Assembly: GCF_019037185.1 (NCBI RefSeq)
Contig: NZ_JAHHXM010000001.1
Span: 124,001 to 188,000, forward strand
DNA length: 64,000 bases
Reading direction: 5' to 3'
Source: Oceanobacillus caeni
GTDB taxonomy: Bacteria > Bacillota > Bacilli > Bacillales > Amphibacillaceae
A program made the translations under genes and the position numbers. The notes beneath the pieces were generated by a model. It was not told the origin of the DNA. It was given only the letters and a program-made list of their open reading frames with translations, and did not search any database. This document shows positions 35,610 to 44,747 of this stretch, one piece after another. Position 1 is the first letter of the stretch; every line of letters starts with the position of its first letter.

Positions 35610-36563
35610 TTAAAAAACCCCTGCTCCAACTGCCAATTGATGTAATATTTTTTCCTGTTTAATACGTAAAGTTTGTGCTTCATGTACACTTATTGCCTCA
35701 AATTGCAATTTTCTACCTGGTAAATTCTGAGCAACCCTTGCAATATCAACTGAAATGACAGTGGCAATCCTTGTATAACCACCTGTTGTTTGACGGTCTG
35801 CCAAAAGTATAATGGGTTGACCATTTGCTGGAACTTGTACCGTACCGGGAAAAATACTGTCTGAGATAATATCCGCTCCTGTTACATGTTGAAGTTTTGG
35901 ACCATTTAAACGCATACCCATTCTATCCGTCTGTTTTGTAATTTCATATGTCCCAGTCAAAAGTGTTTCGATACTTTCTTGTAAAAAGGCATCCCGATCA
36001 GGTCCTAATATTACTCTTATTTTTTGATCCGATTGATAATTAGGAATTAGATTATCGGGCAATCTTCTCACTCTGTTCTTCCCTGTTACTTTTCCAGAAG
36101 GTAACAAATCATCTTTTTGTAAAAATCTACCCTCGATTCCTCCGATCCCAGCTTTTACATAGGTAGAGCGACTTCCCATGACAACCGGTACGTCTATCCC
36201 ACCTGCAACAGCAATGTATGTATAGACACCCTTCTTGGGCTGACCAAACGAAAGCGATTGTCCTTTATGAACGAAAATGGAAGTCCACATTGGGATATCT
36301 TTCCCATCCAGTTGAGGAGATAAATCGGCACCACAAATAGCGATGACAGTATCTTTCAAAAATTGTAATTTAGGTCCCATGATTACCGCCTCGATTCCAG
36401 CAGCGTTTCGTTCATTCCCAACAAGTAAATTCCCTACTTGGAGGGCATAAGGATCCATTGCACCAGATACTACCATTCCATATTGTTGATATCCTGTTCT
36501 TCCAAGGTCCTGAACTGACGTAGTTAGTCCAGATTTTTCTACCTTTATAACTGCATTTTCCAA
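35610..36563 (-). CDS. pxpC: 5-oxoprolinase subunit C
   Basis: This 317-residue protein is of the AHS2/KipA type: SVQDLGRTGYQQYGMVVSGAMD near the start, GNLLVGNERNAAGIEAVIMGP, the segment SYTYVKAGIGGIEGR-like RSTYVKAGIGG, and GTVQVPANGQPIILLADRQTTGGYTRI toward the end. With PxpB and PxpA it forms the ATP-dependent enzyme that opens 5-oxoproline to glutamate. It starts from TTG one base after the pxpA stop, with GGG eight bases upstream, so it is translationally coupled. Confidence 0.92.
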   Translation of the reverse strand: MENAVIKVEKSGLTTSVQDLGRTGYQQYGMVVSGAMDPYALQVGNLLVGNERNAAGIEAVIMGPKLQFLKDTVIAICGADLSPQLDGKDIPMWTSIFVHKGQSLSFGQPKKGVYTYIAVAGGIDVPVVMGSRSTYVKAGIGGIEGRFLQKDDLLPSGKVTGKNRVRRLPDNLIPNYQSDQKIRVILGPDRDAFLQESIETLLTGTYEITKQTDRMGMRLNGPKLQHVTGADIISDSIFPGTVQVPANGQPIILLADRQTTGGYTRIATVISVDIARVAQNLPGRKLQFEAISVHEAQTLRIKQEKILHQLAVGAGVF

Positions 36564-36564
36564 G

Positions 36565-37338
36565 TTACATCCCTACTCTTTTTAAAATAATTCCATTGTT
36601 CGTTAATTCTGTATTTAATTTCTTCACAAATTCTAATGATTTTTCACTATCCCCGTGTATACAAATGGTATCTGCTTGAATCCGTATATCTGAACCGTCG
36701 ACCGCTTCTACTCTTCCTTCTTTAACCATACGTATAACCCGTCCGACAGCTTCATCTGGGTCAGTTACCATGGCATTTGCATGACTCCTAGATGTCAAGC
36801 TTCCATCTGGTTGGTATGTACGATCAGCAAAAACTTCTTCCGCTACTTGCAAGCCAACTTTCTTCCCCATATGTATTAATTCACTACCTGCTAACCCATA
36901 TAAAATGAGTTCTGGATCTACATCATGAACAGCTTGAGCTATCGTTTCTGCCATCTCCTGATCTCTACTTGCCATATTATATAATGCCCCATGAGGTTTT
37001 ACATGATTTAGCTTTGAGTTGTTTATTCTTGCAAAAGCTTGAACCGCTCCAATTTGATAAACGATTAAATTATAAAGCTCGTCCGCATCTAGCTTTATTT
37101 CTCTTCTACCAAATCCATGCAAATCCATAAAGCCTGGATGTGCTCCCACTCCAACGTCATTTTCGACTGCTTTTTGTAGGCTCTTTTGAATCACATTATG
37201 ATCTCCTGCATGATAACCACAAGCAATATTTGCTGACGTAATGTATTTCATGACCTCATCATCACGACCAATTTTAAATGGACCGTAACTTTCTCCTAAG
37301 TCACAATTTAAATCAACGTAATTCCCCAAAACGTTCAC
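36565..37338 (-). CDS. pxpA: 5-oxoprolinase subunit A (LamB/YcsF family)
   Basis: This protein of about 257 residues has VDLNCDLGESYG, SANIACGYHAGDH, GAHPGFMDLHGFGRR, HVKPHGALYN and FADRTYQPDGSLTSRSH, all hallmarks of the LamB/YcsF family. The GTG at 37338 overlaps the stop of pxpB; a TTG at 37329 has better spacing to AAGGGGA and gives MGNYVDLNCDL, so the true start may be nine bases later. It works with PxpB and PxpC. Confidence 0.92.
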   Translation of the reverse strand: MNVLGNYVDLNCDLGESYGPFKIGRDDEVMKYITSANIACGYHAGDHNVIQKSLQKAVENDVGVGAHPGFMDLHGFGRREIKLDADELYNLIVYQIGAVQAFARINNSKLNHVKPHGALYNMASRDQEMAETIAQAVHDVDPELILYGLAGSELIHMGKKVGLQVAEEVFADRTYQPDGSLTSRSHANAMVTDPDEAVGRVIRMVKEGRVEAVDGSDIRIQADTICIHGDSEKSLEFVKKLNTELTNNGIILKRVGM

Positions 37339-38060
37339 TCCCCTTCATAAAATGCTATTTCTACTTCATAGCTATTTTCTTCAACTTGTTTTTCTATCTC
37401 CTTATATTCGGATTCTGATACCTGAACGAAACGAATATAGTTCCCAGCTTTTAATAAAATAGGTTTATTTCTCATGGGATCATATAGTTTCACTGGTGTT
37501 TTACCAATGATTTGCCATCCACCCGGGGTTTCCATAGGATACACACCTGTTTGCGAACCAGCAATTCCAACGGAACCTGCTGGTATTTTTAATCGTGGTT
37601 CTTTCAGTCTAGGTGTAGCAATTTTTTCAGACATCCCACCTAAATAAGGAAAACCAGGTGTGAAACCCATCATATAGATTAAATAATCCGAGCTTGTATG
37701 AATGCGAATAACCTCATCTATACTTAATTGGTTGTGATTCGCAACCCGTTCTAAGTCAGGTCCTGTCTCACCACCGTAATAAACAGGTAATTTAATAACA
37801 TTTGCTGGTGGCAATGTTATTTTTTCTAACTTTTCTCGCATGCCTTCTATTTGTTGCTTTATTTCTTCAAATGTAATTATATATGGCTCATAATATATGG
37901 AAACCGCCGTATAAGTAGGAATCCATTCGATAACGCCTCGTATCTTTTCTCTTTCTATAAACCACGAAAGGCTGCGGATTTTAGCATTTGTTTCTTTTGA
38001 GATAGAATTTCCTAATTGCACTCTTATCCCACAATCTCCTAACGGTTCAATTTGAAACAT
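37335..38060 (-). CDS. pxpB: 5-oxoprolinase subunit B (KipI family)
   Basis: This protein of about 241 residues is of the AHS1/KipI type: IEPLGDCGIRVQLGNSIS at the start, SDYLIYMMGFTPGFPYLGGM, RLKIPAGSVGIAGSQTGVYPMETPGGWQIIG and YDPMRNKPILLKAGNYIRF. The start MFQIEPL is chosen over an earlier in-frame ATG because GGTGGGG lies before it and because the family begins there; the earlier frame runs into the transporter gene. It is the second gene of the operon. Confidence 0.92.
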   Translation of the reverse strand: MFQIEPLGDCGIRVQLGNSISKETNAKIRSLSWFIEREKIRGVIEWIPTYTAVSIYYEPYIITFEEIKQQIEGMREKLEKITLPPANVIKLPVYYGGETGPDLERVANHNQLSIDEVIRIHTSSDYLIYMMGFTPGFPYLGGMSEKIATPRLKEPRLKIPAGSVGIAGSQTGVYPMETPGGWQIIGKTPVKLYDPMRNKPILLKAGNYIRFVQVSESEYKEIEKQVEENSYEVEIAFYEGE

Positions 38061-38092
38061 CTTATCCCCACCATTACTAGTTTTTCTTTCCA

Positions 38093-39322
38093 TTAAAATA
38101 GTTGCGGTATCATTTGAATCAATGTTCTCACACCTAAATACGCCGTTAATATAACGACAATCGCACCAAACACCGTTAACCATAAAGGATGTTTATAATC
38201 ACCAACTATTTTCTTATTATGTGCTGCAAAAAGCATTGGTCCTAATGTTAAAGGTAAAATCAGTCCATTTACTGCTCCAGCTAAAACGAGCAATGTTGCC
38301 GCCTCGCCGATAAATACAAAAACAATGGTAGAAAACAAAATAAATCCAATAATCCAATACTGATAATACTGTTCAATCTTCGGATGAAACGTTCGTAAAA
38401 AAGATACCGAAGTATACGCAGCACCGATAACGGAAGAAATTCCGGCAATCCATAACACTAGACCAAATATTCGATACCCAATGTCGCCTGCTGCATATTG
38501 GAATACAGTTGCTGCTGGATTGGATGGATCCAGATGAACACCGGCATAAACAACACCTAATACTGCTAAAAATAATAAAATACGAACAAGGGAGGCAACT
38601 ATAATTCCCGTTATAGAAGTTTTTGTAACCTCTGGTATACTCTCTTTCCCTTTAATTCCTGCATCTAATAAGCGATGCCCGCCAGAAAAGGTAATATAAC
38701 CACCGACCGTTCCACCTACAATTGTAATAATCGCATAAAAATCTAATTCCAAAGGAACAAACGTTCGATACACCGCATCGCCAACGGGTGGTTGACTGAC
38801 AAACATCACATAAGCAATTAAAACAAGAAGTACAGCACCTAGAATATTCACGATTCGATCCATTGCTGCTCCCGCCTCTTTAGACAGGAAAATAAAAATA
38901 CAAATAGCGGCTGAAATGATTGCACCAACTTTCGGATTAATTCCGAGTAAAGCATTAAGCCCAAGTCCGGTACCACCAATATTTCCAATATTAAAGGCAA
39001 GCCCACCAATCACAATAAAGAGGGCAACAACTATTCCTAATCCGGGAATCACTGCACTGGCAATCTCCTGGCCTCTTTTACCAGATACTGCAATAATTCT
39101 CCATACATTCAACTGTGCTCCAATATCTAAAATAATGGATACAAGGATAACAAATCCAAAACTAGCTAAAAGTGTTTCGGTGAAAACTGCTGTTTGGGTT
39201 AAAAAGCCAGGTCCAACAGCTGAAGTTGCCATAAGAAAAGCAGCACCAATCAAAGCACGGCTTCTATTTTTTTTCTCCTTTTCTGACAGCAATGGTGTTC
39301 CACTATTCTTCTTATCCGACAT
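38093..39322 (-). CDS. NRAMP-family transporter (YcsG-like)
   Basis: This 409-residue membrane protein has eleven or so helices and the NRAMP-type openings MATSAVGPGFLTQTAVFTE and DIGAQLNVWRII. The divalent-metal motif DPGN of true Mn/Fe transporters is replaced by GPGF, as in YcsG of the B. subtilis kip/pxp cluster, so the substrate is probably not a metal; an oxoproline or amino acid is possible but unproven. It is the first gene of the 5-oxoprolinase operon, with AGGAGG before ATG. A hairpin (39415-39454) and repeat copy B lie upstream. Confidence 0.85.
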   Translation of the reverse strand: MSDKKNSGTPLLSEKEKKNRSRALIGAAFLMATSAVGPGFLTQTAVFTETLLASFGFVILVSIILDIGAQLNVWRIIAVSGKRGQEIASAVIPGLGIVVALFIVIGGLAFNIGNIGGTGLGLNALLGINPKVGAIISAAICIFIFLSKEAGAAMDRIVNILGAVLLVLIAYVMFVSQPPVGDAVYRTFVPLELDFYAIITIVGGTVGGYITFSGGHRLLDAGIKGKESIPEVTKTSITGIIVASLVRILLFLAVLGVVYAGVHLDPSNPAATVFQYAAGDIGYRIFGLVLWIAGISSVIGAAYTSVSFLRTFHPKIEQYYQYWIIGFILFSTIVFVFIGEAATLLVLAGAVNGLILPLTLGPMLFAAHNKKIVGDYKHPLWLTVFGAIVVILTAYLGVRTLIQMIPQLF

Positions 39323-39414
39323 GTAATTCTTTCCTCCTAGGTGTTTCTTCGTAATATTTAGGATTTCCCTTCTTTTTCGTACTATTCTTTAGGTTGTTTA
39401 TGATGAAATTATAA

Positions 39415-39454
39415 AACTAAGGCATAGCCACCCTTTATGGCCAATGCCTTAGTT
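39415..39454. repeat. Stem-loop upstream of the oxoprolinase operon
   Basis: AACTAAGGCAT and ATGCCTTAGTT form an 11-base stem with AGCCA/TGGCC inside. The 3' flank GTTGCACTTA is shared with the hairpin at 63880-63917. It lies between repeat copy B and the start of the NRAMP-like gene, so it would be in the leader of that transcript if transcription begins upstream of it. Confidence 0.6.
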
Positions 39455-39506
39455 GCACTTATACTAGATTACAATGTTTATCCATTCTTATCTACCGAAA
39501 AAAGCT

Positions 39507-39665
39507 TTAAAGAAGGATTCCATCAGTAGGGATTTTCCTCCATCCCCCACTGATGGTTAGTCGCACTTATCGTGCCTTTACAAACAGTTGATCTCCCGCT
39601 TATTTTTTTGTTTCCCCAGAAGCTTAAGGTGGGAATCTTACTGCCCGTTAAGGTGGGATAAATAC
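39507..39665 (-). repeat. Dispersed structured repeat, copy B
   Basis: Near full-length copy, beginning TTTAAAGAAGGATTCCATCAG and ending AAGGTGGGATAAA on the plus strand. The first stem CATCAGT/ACTGATG is intact. The second stem is weakened by changes (AACAGTTGATCTCCCGCTT, AAGGTGGGAATC). It lies about 185 bp upstream of the start of the NRAMP-like gene. Confidence 0.85.
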
Positions 39666-39795
39666 AGTTAGAATGTTTACAGTATACGTAAAATTATAAG
39701 GGATTTTTAATTTTTTTGTCTAGTATAAACACCAAGGCTACTGCAAAATCCCCAAATTACGATAAATTAGATGAAGGAGTTTTTGATTTATATTT

Positions 39796-39838
39796 AAAAA
39801 AGAAGCACTAAAGCATTTCCAGCCCCAGTGCCTCTTTA
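39796..39838 (-). terminator. Rho-independent terminator of the xpaC-telA operon
   Basis: On the minus strand GAGGCACT pairs with AGTGCTTC and TTTTTTA follows. It begins a few bases after the telA stop. Confidence 0.75.
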
Positions 39839-39842
39839 CCTT

Positions 39843-41000
39843 CTATTTTAGTTCCAATAACTTTTGTTTTAATTCATTCTCCATATTTTGTAGTTCTATT
39901 TCGGCTTGTTTACGTTTTTGGCGTCCTTCTGATTGAATTTGCAAGGTTTCTTCTATCGTTGAAACAAGATCTTCTTGAGTTTTCTTCATTGTTTCAATAT
40001 CAATCAATCCCCGTTCATTTTCCCTTGCAGATTCAATCGTGTTTGTTTTTAACATTTCCGCATTTTTCGCGAGTAGATCGTTCGTAGTCTGCGTCACTTG
40101 TTTCTGTGCTTCCACTGCATTACGTTGTCGTAATAATGTTAGGGCAATTGCGATTTGATTTTTCCATAATGGAATAGCAGTCAGAACGGATGATTGAATT
40201 TTTTCTACTAATGCCTGATTCGTGTTTTGAATGAGACGAATTTGTGGAGCGCTTTGCATTGTAATTTGTCTGCTTAATTTCAAATCATGAATACGTTTAT
40301 CGAGTCTGTCCATAAATTGAATGGTATCATTTACTTCTTGTACATCCATTTGATTTTGACTACGTTCTGCTTTTCGTTTTAATTCTGGTATTACTGTCAT
40401 TTCAAGTTCCTGGATTTTCACTTCTCCAGCCGCTATATAAATATTAAGCGCATCATAGAAATCTCGATTTTTATCAAACAATTGTTGTAAAAGTTGATTA
40501 TCCTTCATAAGCGCATTTTTACTTCGATCTAGTCTCACACTAATCCGATCAATTTGTGCTCCTGTTTTTTGGTATTTTGACAGGATTTCATTCACCGTAC
40601 TGGAGATTTTACCAAACATTCTTGATAAGAAACCACTTTTTTCTGTCTTTAATTCATCTGGATTAACGGATTCTAATTTCTTCATTAAATCATTTAAAAT
40701 ACCACCAATCTCCTGTACATCATTATTATCCACCTGTTCTAACATCGAATGGGAAAAATCATGTAGTTTTGCTTGAGCATTCGTTCCATACGTAATAACA
40801 GAGTCAGGCGATTTATGATCAATTTGTTTCGCAATTTCATAAGCCTTTTGCTTGTCCGATTCCTGTAATCCGTCAATCATCTTCTTCGGCACATTTTCGT
40901 TCGATTTTATCTCCGTTATATCCTTTGGTGATTCATCCTGAGTTCCAAATGGATTGGCAAGTAAATCCTCTATTTCATCCGAGCGTTTTGATTCGTTCAT
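39843..41000 (-). CDS. Toxic anion resistance protein (TelA/KlaA family)
   Basis: This 385-residue, largely helical soluble protein matches the TelA family (YaaN/YceH in Bacillus): FLSRMFGKISSTVNEILSKYQKTGAQIDRIS, QELEMTVIPELKRKA, MQSAPQIRLIQNTNQALVEKIQSSVLTAIPLWKNQIAIAL. It ends in a coiled-coil rich in Gln, Glu and Lys. The name comes from tellurite resistance in plasmid homologues; its real job in Bacillus is envelope stress related. The ATG follows the xpaC stop without a gap and GGGGGA precedes it, so the two are coupled. Confidence 0.9.
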   Translation of the reverse strand: MNESKRSDEIEDLLANPFGTQDESPKDITEIKSNENVPKKMIDGLQESDKQKAYEIAKQIDHKSPDSVITYGTNAQAKLHDFSHSMLEQVDNNDVQEIGGILNDLMKKLESVNPDELKTEKSGFLSRMFGKISSTVNEILSKYQKTGAQIDRISVRLDRSKNALMKDNQLLQQLFDKNRDFYDALNIYIAAGEVKIQELEMTVIPELKRKAERSQNQMDVQEVNDTIQFMDRLDKRIHDLKLSRQITMQSAPQIRLIQNTNQALVEKIQSSVLTAIPLWKNQIAIALTLLRQRNAVEAQKQVTQTTNDLLAKNAEMLKTNTIESARENERGLIDIETMKKTQEDLVSTIEETLQIQSEGRQKRKQAEIELQNMENELKQKLLELK

Positions 41001-41651
41001 TTAATAAATCCCCCTGTTCGTTTTCTTCATGCGATTAATGGAATTCTTAGCTACATCCAATTCAAAATGTAAGGTATCTACATCGTCATTTAGCATAATA
41101 TATAAATCTTTCTTCACGGATTCATTTAAACTGTTTAATGTCGAGTCTGTCTCATGTAAGGATACTATCATTTCCTTCGATTTAGCTGGTTGTGAGGAGA
41201 GGAAGGAATATTTTTCTGCAAGCTCTACTAATGAATCCAAACGTTCATAAAAGAATCCTTCTGCTTTATAAAACCGCTTCGGCTCTTTTTTGGTGTTGGA
41301 ATATATTTTTCGAACGGTACGAATCATTTCAATGTTTCGTTTCGCATGTTGAATACTACGAACATTTACTAAAGCGCGTTGCAAGCGTGAAATTTTTTCT
41401 TTCGCTTCTTTTAAGTTTTTTTCAATGTATTTATATTCCTTATGTGTTAGTCCATTTTTCTTTACAAAACGTCTATTAGAAACTCCTCCTACAGTTAGAA
41501 ACGTTAACCCTCCACTAATTAAAGCATATACACTGGAAAGAAGAAATGTTTGCTCTAAAGCTAAAAAACTTAGAAGCCATATCGCAATCATCATAGTGAA
41601 TGATGAAATCGACTGTATCATAAATAGAACAAATGTCCTCAAATGGTTCAT
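41001..41651 (-). CDS. xpaC: XpaC family protein (5-bromo-4-chloroindolyl phosphate hydrolysis)
   Basis: This 216-residue protein has two N-terminal membrane helices (residues 7-29 and 33-57) and a long helical cytoplasmic part with LTHKEYKYIEKNLKEAKEKISRLQRAL and KSINRMKKTNRGIY-like ending. Gene pairs xpaC-telA (yaaN) are conserved in Bacillus. The name derives from an old hydrolase phenotype; no phosphatase motif is visible, and a membrane-linked partner role for TelA is more likely. Confidence 0.85.
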   Translation of the reverse strand: MNHLRTFVLFMIQSISSFTMMIAIWLLSFLALEQTFLLSSVYALISGGLTFLTVGGVSNRRFVKKNGLTHKEYKYIEKNLKEAKEKISRLQRALVNVRSIQHAKRNIEMIRTVRKIYSNTKKEPKRFYKAEGFFYERLDSLVELAEKYSFLSSQPAKSKEMIVSLHETDSTLNSLNESVKKDLYIMLNDDVDTLHFELDVAKNSINRMKKTNRGIY

Positions 41652-41780
41652 CTCCTATTTTCAAACTTGATTATCTTTTATTTACCCTTCTAATACGTAT
41701 TCATACCCCAAAAGGTTTCATATATCTTCATTTTAATAAATTTGTCCAAACAAGCCAAACTAGAGAACGGGTTCAGATAA

Positions 41781-41809
41781 TTGTCAAAATAATTCGCATA
41801 TGGTAGAGT
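41781..41809 (+). promoter_or_regulatory. SigA-type promoter for coaW
   Basis: TTGTCA and TAGAGT are separated by 17 bases and lie about 110 bp before the coaW start. The sequence just after it (41811-41870) resembles the hairpin region at 63873-63930. Confidence 0.5.
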
Positions 41810-41921
41810 ATTAGAAAACTTGGTATTCACTACTATGCTGTGGGGAAACCTTAATTGCACCTATGCAAGAAAAAGCTTAATACTTTCTAAAATTAAATTT
41901 AATATGGAAAGGAATATTCCG

Positions 41922-42722
41922 ATGACAAATAAAATTGGGATTGATGCCGGAGGTTCATTACTTAAAATAGCGTATGAAGAAAAAGGGAAATTCCATGTAA
42001 AAACATACGGAAATGATGAATCAAAGAATCTAATCCAGTGGCTAACAATGCTTAACCCCGACGCAACACTCTACATAACTGGTGGAAAAAGCACCTCCAT
42101 TAAAGAACAAGTGATGCAAAAATGTGTGTACATAGAAGAATTTGACGCAGTAACAAAAGGCGCACGTTTTCTTGTAAAGCGTGAAAATCCAAGCTTTCAA
42201 GATGACTTTATTCTTGTAAGCCTAGGGACGGGAACATCTATCTTTCACGTAAAAGAAGAAGAATCTTATCGGCTTCTAGGCAGTGGGATTGGTGGTGGAA
42301 CATTGATGGGACTCGGCTCGCTCCTTACTGGAAGAGGAAATTATCAACATCTTATAAATCTTGCTGAGAAAGGCTCTAGTCAAAAAAGTGATTTATTGGT
42401 GCGGGATATTTATGCACCAAATGAGCCACCAATTCCGGGAGAACTTACCGCAGCTAACTTTGGCAAAGCCCACTTCAATATGCAAGCAAAGGTGGAAGAT
42501 CATGTAGCAGCACTTATTCGACTAATCGGAGAAACGGTTATTTCTTTGGCTAGTCAAGCAGCCAAAATTACAGGGGTTGAAAAGATAGTATTTGTAGGAA
42601 GTACGTTAAACGGAAATAAACCTTTAAAAGAAGTTTTAAGTGGATTTCAAGGTATGATGCAATATGAACCAATTTTTCTAGAAAAAGGCTCATATGCTGG
42701 AGCAATCGGCACCCTCATTTAA
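41922..42722 (+). CDS. coaW: Type II pantothenate kinase
   Basis: This protein of about 266 residues is a staphylococcal-type PanK: IGIDAGGSLLKIAYEEKG as the first phosphate loop, LTMLNPDATLYITGGKS, DAVTKGARFLVKRE with the catalytic glutamate, SLGTGTSIFHVKEEESYRLLGSGIGGGTLMGLG, and IVFVGSTLNGNKPL. It phosphorylates pantothenate, the first step of CoA synthesis. The ATG at 41922 has AAGGA eight bases before it; earlier in-frame ATGs have none. It is one of the few plus-strand genes and is convergent with the AbiGi-like gene. Confidence 0.92.
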   Translation: MTNKIGIDAGGSLLKIAYEEKGKFHVKTYGNDESKNLIQWLTMLNPDATLYITGGKSTSIKEQVMQKCVYIEEFDAVTKGARFLVKRENPSFQDDFILVSLGTGTSIFHVKEEESYRLLGSGIGGGTLMGLGSLLTGRGNYQHLINLAEKGSSQKSDLLVRDIYAPNEPPIPGELTAANFGKAHFNMQAKVEDHVAALIRLIGETVISLASQAAKITGVEKIVFVGSTLNGNKPLKEVLSGFQGMMQYEPIFLEKGSYAGAIGTLI

Positions 42723-42737
42723 TAGGATGCCGATTTT
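42704..42737 (+). terminator. Terminator shared by coaW and the convergent gene
   Basis: AATCGGCA and TGCCGATT form an eight-base stem around the coaW stop codon, followed by TTTCATT. It overlaps the end of the convergent gene as well and can serve both. Confidence 0.6.
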
Positions 42738-43432
42738 CATTCTGTAAAGGATATTTGCCCGTAATAATTGGGAAGCATTTCTCTTAACTTTTTCCCATAT
42801 CGCTCTGGTATCAGTATTCTTGTAATGTCATGTATATGGAACTTCACATCGCCGACAATCCGCCATTCTCTTTCTAAATAATAATTATCTTCATCTGCAT
42901 CTGTTTTAGAAGCATCAAAAGGTTTGAAGTAAGCGAAAATATGTTTAATGAGAAAGGAATCTAGTCGTTCAAGGTTTTCCAGATGTTCCGGTGAAAATCC
43001 TTGTTCTTTAAACATCTTCTTTAATTCATTCATCCATGTAAAATAACCTTTTACATTTTCCTTAAAATATGCTTCCCTAGCACATTTATTCGAATCTCCA
43101 ATTATTCCATTTGTAGCAAGATAATAAACTGGATTGGCTCCTTTTTCCACAAGAAAATCCTTTTTAAAAGCTAAACCAAAATTACTATACTTTTCCATAT
43201 GGAGAGATAAATCATTTATCGGAATATCTGCAAAACAAGTAATTCCTGGTATGACAATATTCTCCAACCCATGAGCATTTGGGTTAATTTTTATGTTTCC
43301 ACCAATGTCTTTATGTAAAAGCCAACCGCTCCGAATGATATCAATAAGCAAGTCAAATCGCTCATGCTCCGGTTTATGTCGACCAACAAAATGTGTCAAT
43401 TCCTTGGAAACATATCTCTGGATAAGTTCCAT
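42737..43432 (-). CDS. AbiGi-like protein (abortive-infection antitoxin family), orphan
   Basis: This protein of about 231 residues opens with a helix-rich ELTHFVGRHKPEHERFDLLIDIIRSGWL, followed by VIPGITCFADIPINDLSLHMEKYSNFGLAFKK and ends in DNYYLEREWRIVGDVKF and ILIPERYGKKLREMLP. This arrangement fits the AbiGi family, the antitoxin-like partner of AbiGii in lactococcal phage defence, also found alone in many Bacillaceae. No AbiGii-like nucleotidyltransferase is adjacent. The start MELIQRY is preferred because AAGGGG is too close to the first ATG. Recognition is from memory of family motifs and moderately sure. Confidence 0.65.
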   Translation of the reverse strand: MELIQRYVSKELTHFVGRHKPEHERFDLLIDIIRSGWLLHKDIGGNIKINPNAHGLENIVIPGITCFADIPINDLSLHMEKYSNFGLAFKKDFLVEKGANPVYYLATNGIIGDSNKCAREAYFKENVKGYFTWMNELKKMFKEQGFSPEHLENLERLDSFLIKHIFAYFKPFDASKTDADEDNYYLEREWRIVGDVKFHIHDITRILIPERYGKKLREMLPNYYGQISFTE

Positions 43433-43632
43433 ATACATTCCCCTTTTTAGTACTTAGTCTAGCCAAAATAACAATCTTTTTTCATACATTATCAAACAAG
43501 TTACTCATCCAATAAAAGAGAAACGAACATATTAACAAAAAAGCCCTTTCTTTCTCTTGATCTTTCTCCACTTCCTTAGGCTTATATTGTAATTCGACAA
43601 AAATTCTCTTACTTCATAAATTACTCTAGCTA

Positions 43633-43672
43633 TTAAAAAGTCGTTGCACCTTAAACAAGGAACAACGACTTT
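43633..43672 (-). terminator. Rho-independent terminator
   Basis: AAAGTCGTTG and CAACGACTTT form a ten-base stem; on the minus strand TTTTTA follows. It ends the ABC ATPase gene. Confidence 0.85.
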
Positions 43673-43694
43673 AGTATTACCATATTATCTATAG

Positions 43695-44474
43695 CTACCG
43701 CAAAGACATCCAAGCTCGGTTACGTTTCCATTCCACTTCAACAGAGGTAGAGAAGAACTGCGATAGGTTTTCTTTTGTGAAAATTTCTTCTGTACAGCCT
43801 TGAGCGTAAACCGAACCTTCTCGTAATAATAATGTTTTAGAAAAAACAGGTAAAATTTCTTCCACATGATGGGTAACGAATATAATCGTAGGAGCTTTTT
43901 CTTGTCGAGCTAACTGATCCACTGTTAGAAGTAAATCTTCTCTAGAAAGAAAATCTAGACCATTTGTTGGCTCATCTAATATAAGCAGTTTAGGTGATCC
44001 CATTAGTCCTCTAGCAATCAACACTTTTTGTTTCTCACCTTGGGAACAAGTTTGGTAGGTTCTCCCGACCAGTTTACTACAACCAAGCTTCTCCATAATT
44101 TCTAGAGCCCTATTTCTATCCATTTCAGTATAGGAATCGTATAAACCAATGGAAGAAAACTTACCACTTAAGACAATTTCTTCTACAAGCGAAGATCCTT
44201 TAATCCGTTCCCCAAGAGATGAACTAACCCATCCGATTGATTTTCGTAACTCCCGTAAATCTGTCCGCCCAAACGTTTGTCCTAAAACAGAAATGTTGCC
44301 CGTCGTTGGCCATATGTAACCATTAATCATATTAAGTAATGTTGTTTTTCCAGAACCATTAAGGCCTAATATCGCCCAATGTTCTCGCCTTTCTACTTTC
44401 CAATTTATATTAGAAAGGATTGATTTCCCTTGTCTTTTCCATGAAACATCCTGGATATCTACTACTGTTTCCAC
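43695..44474 (-). CDS. Stand-alone ABC ATPase (YlmA/ModF-like)
   Basis: This 259-residue ATPase has Walker A GLNGSGKT, an unusual signature CSQGEKQKV, Walker B LLILDEPTNGLDF and H-loop VTHHVEEI. It lacks membrane partners nearby, like YlmA of B. subtilis. The segment YIWPTTGNISVLGQTFGRTDLRELRKSIGWVSSSLGERI is typical of this branch. The GTG start follows GGGGGA by five bases. Its target is unknown; a transporter partner encoded elsewhere or a regulatory role are both possible. Confidence 0.85.
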   Translation of the reverse strand: METVVDIQDVSWKRQGKSILSNINWKVERREHWAILGLNGSGKTTLLNMINGYIWPTTGNISVLGQTFGRTDLRELRKSIGWVSSSLGERIKGSSLVEEIVLSGKFSSIGLYDSYTEMDRNRALEIMEKLGCSKLVGRTYQTCSQGEKQKVLIARGLMGSPKLLILDEPTNGLDFLSREDLLLTVDQLARQEKAPTIIFVTHHVEEILPVFSKTLLLREGSVYAQGCTEEIFTKENLSQFFSTSVEVEWKRNRAWMSLR

Positions 44475-44747
44475 ACGAATCCCCCTATTTTAAAAAACTA
44501 TATATTCTCTAACCATTCGACACCTTTTTTTATTTTCCTGCCTTAAACCATAAGAAGGTATGTTTATGATTGTGTTTGAATCCTGTTTGGGCACTCATCA
44601 ATTTTATCCTTCTGCATTTTCGTTCCGATTCCTTTTTATTTTTACCTTAACAAAAGGATAAGCACCCAAACCTTCCGTTGAGATCATACATACAGTAATA
44701 ATAAAAGTTCTATATTAATTATGATAAAAAAGAAGGGAGTGTTTTCT

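Noticed and set aside
38061-38183. Longer N-terminus of PxpB overlapping the NRAMP-like gene
   Set aside because: The 41 extra residues are not family-like and the ATG at 38060 has a ribosome binding site.
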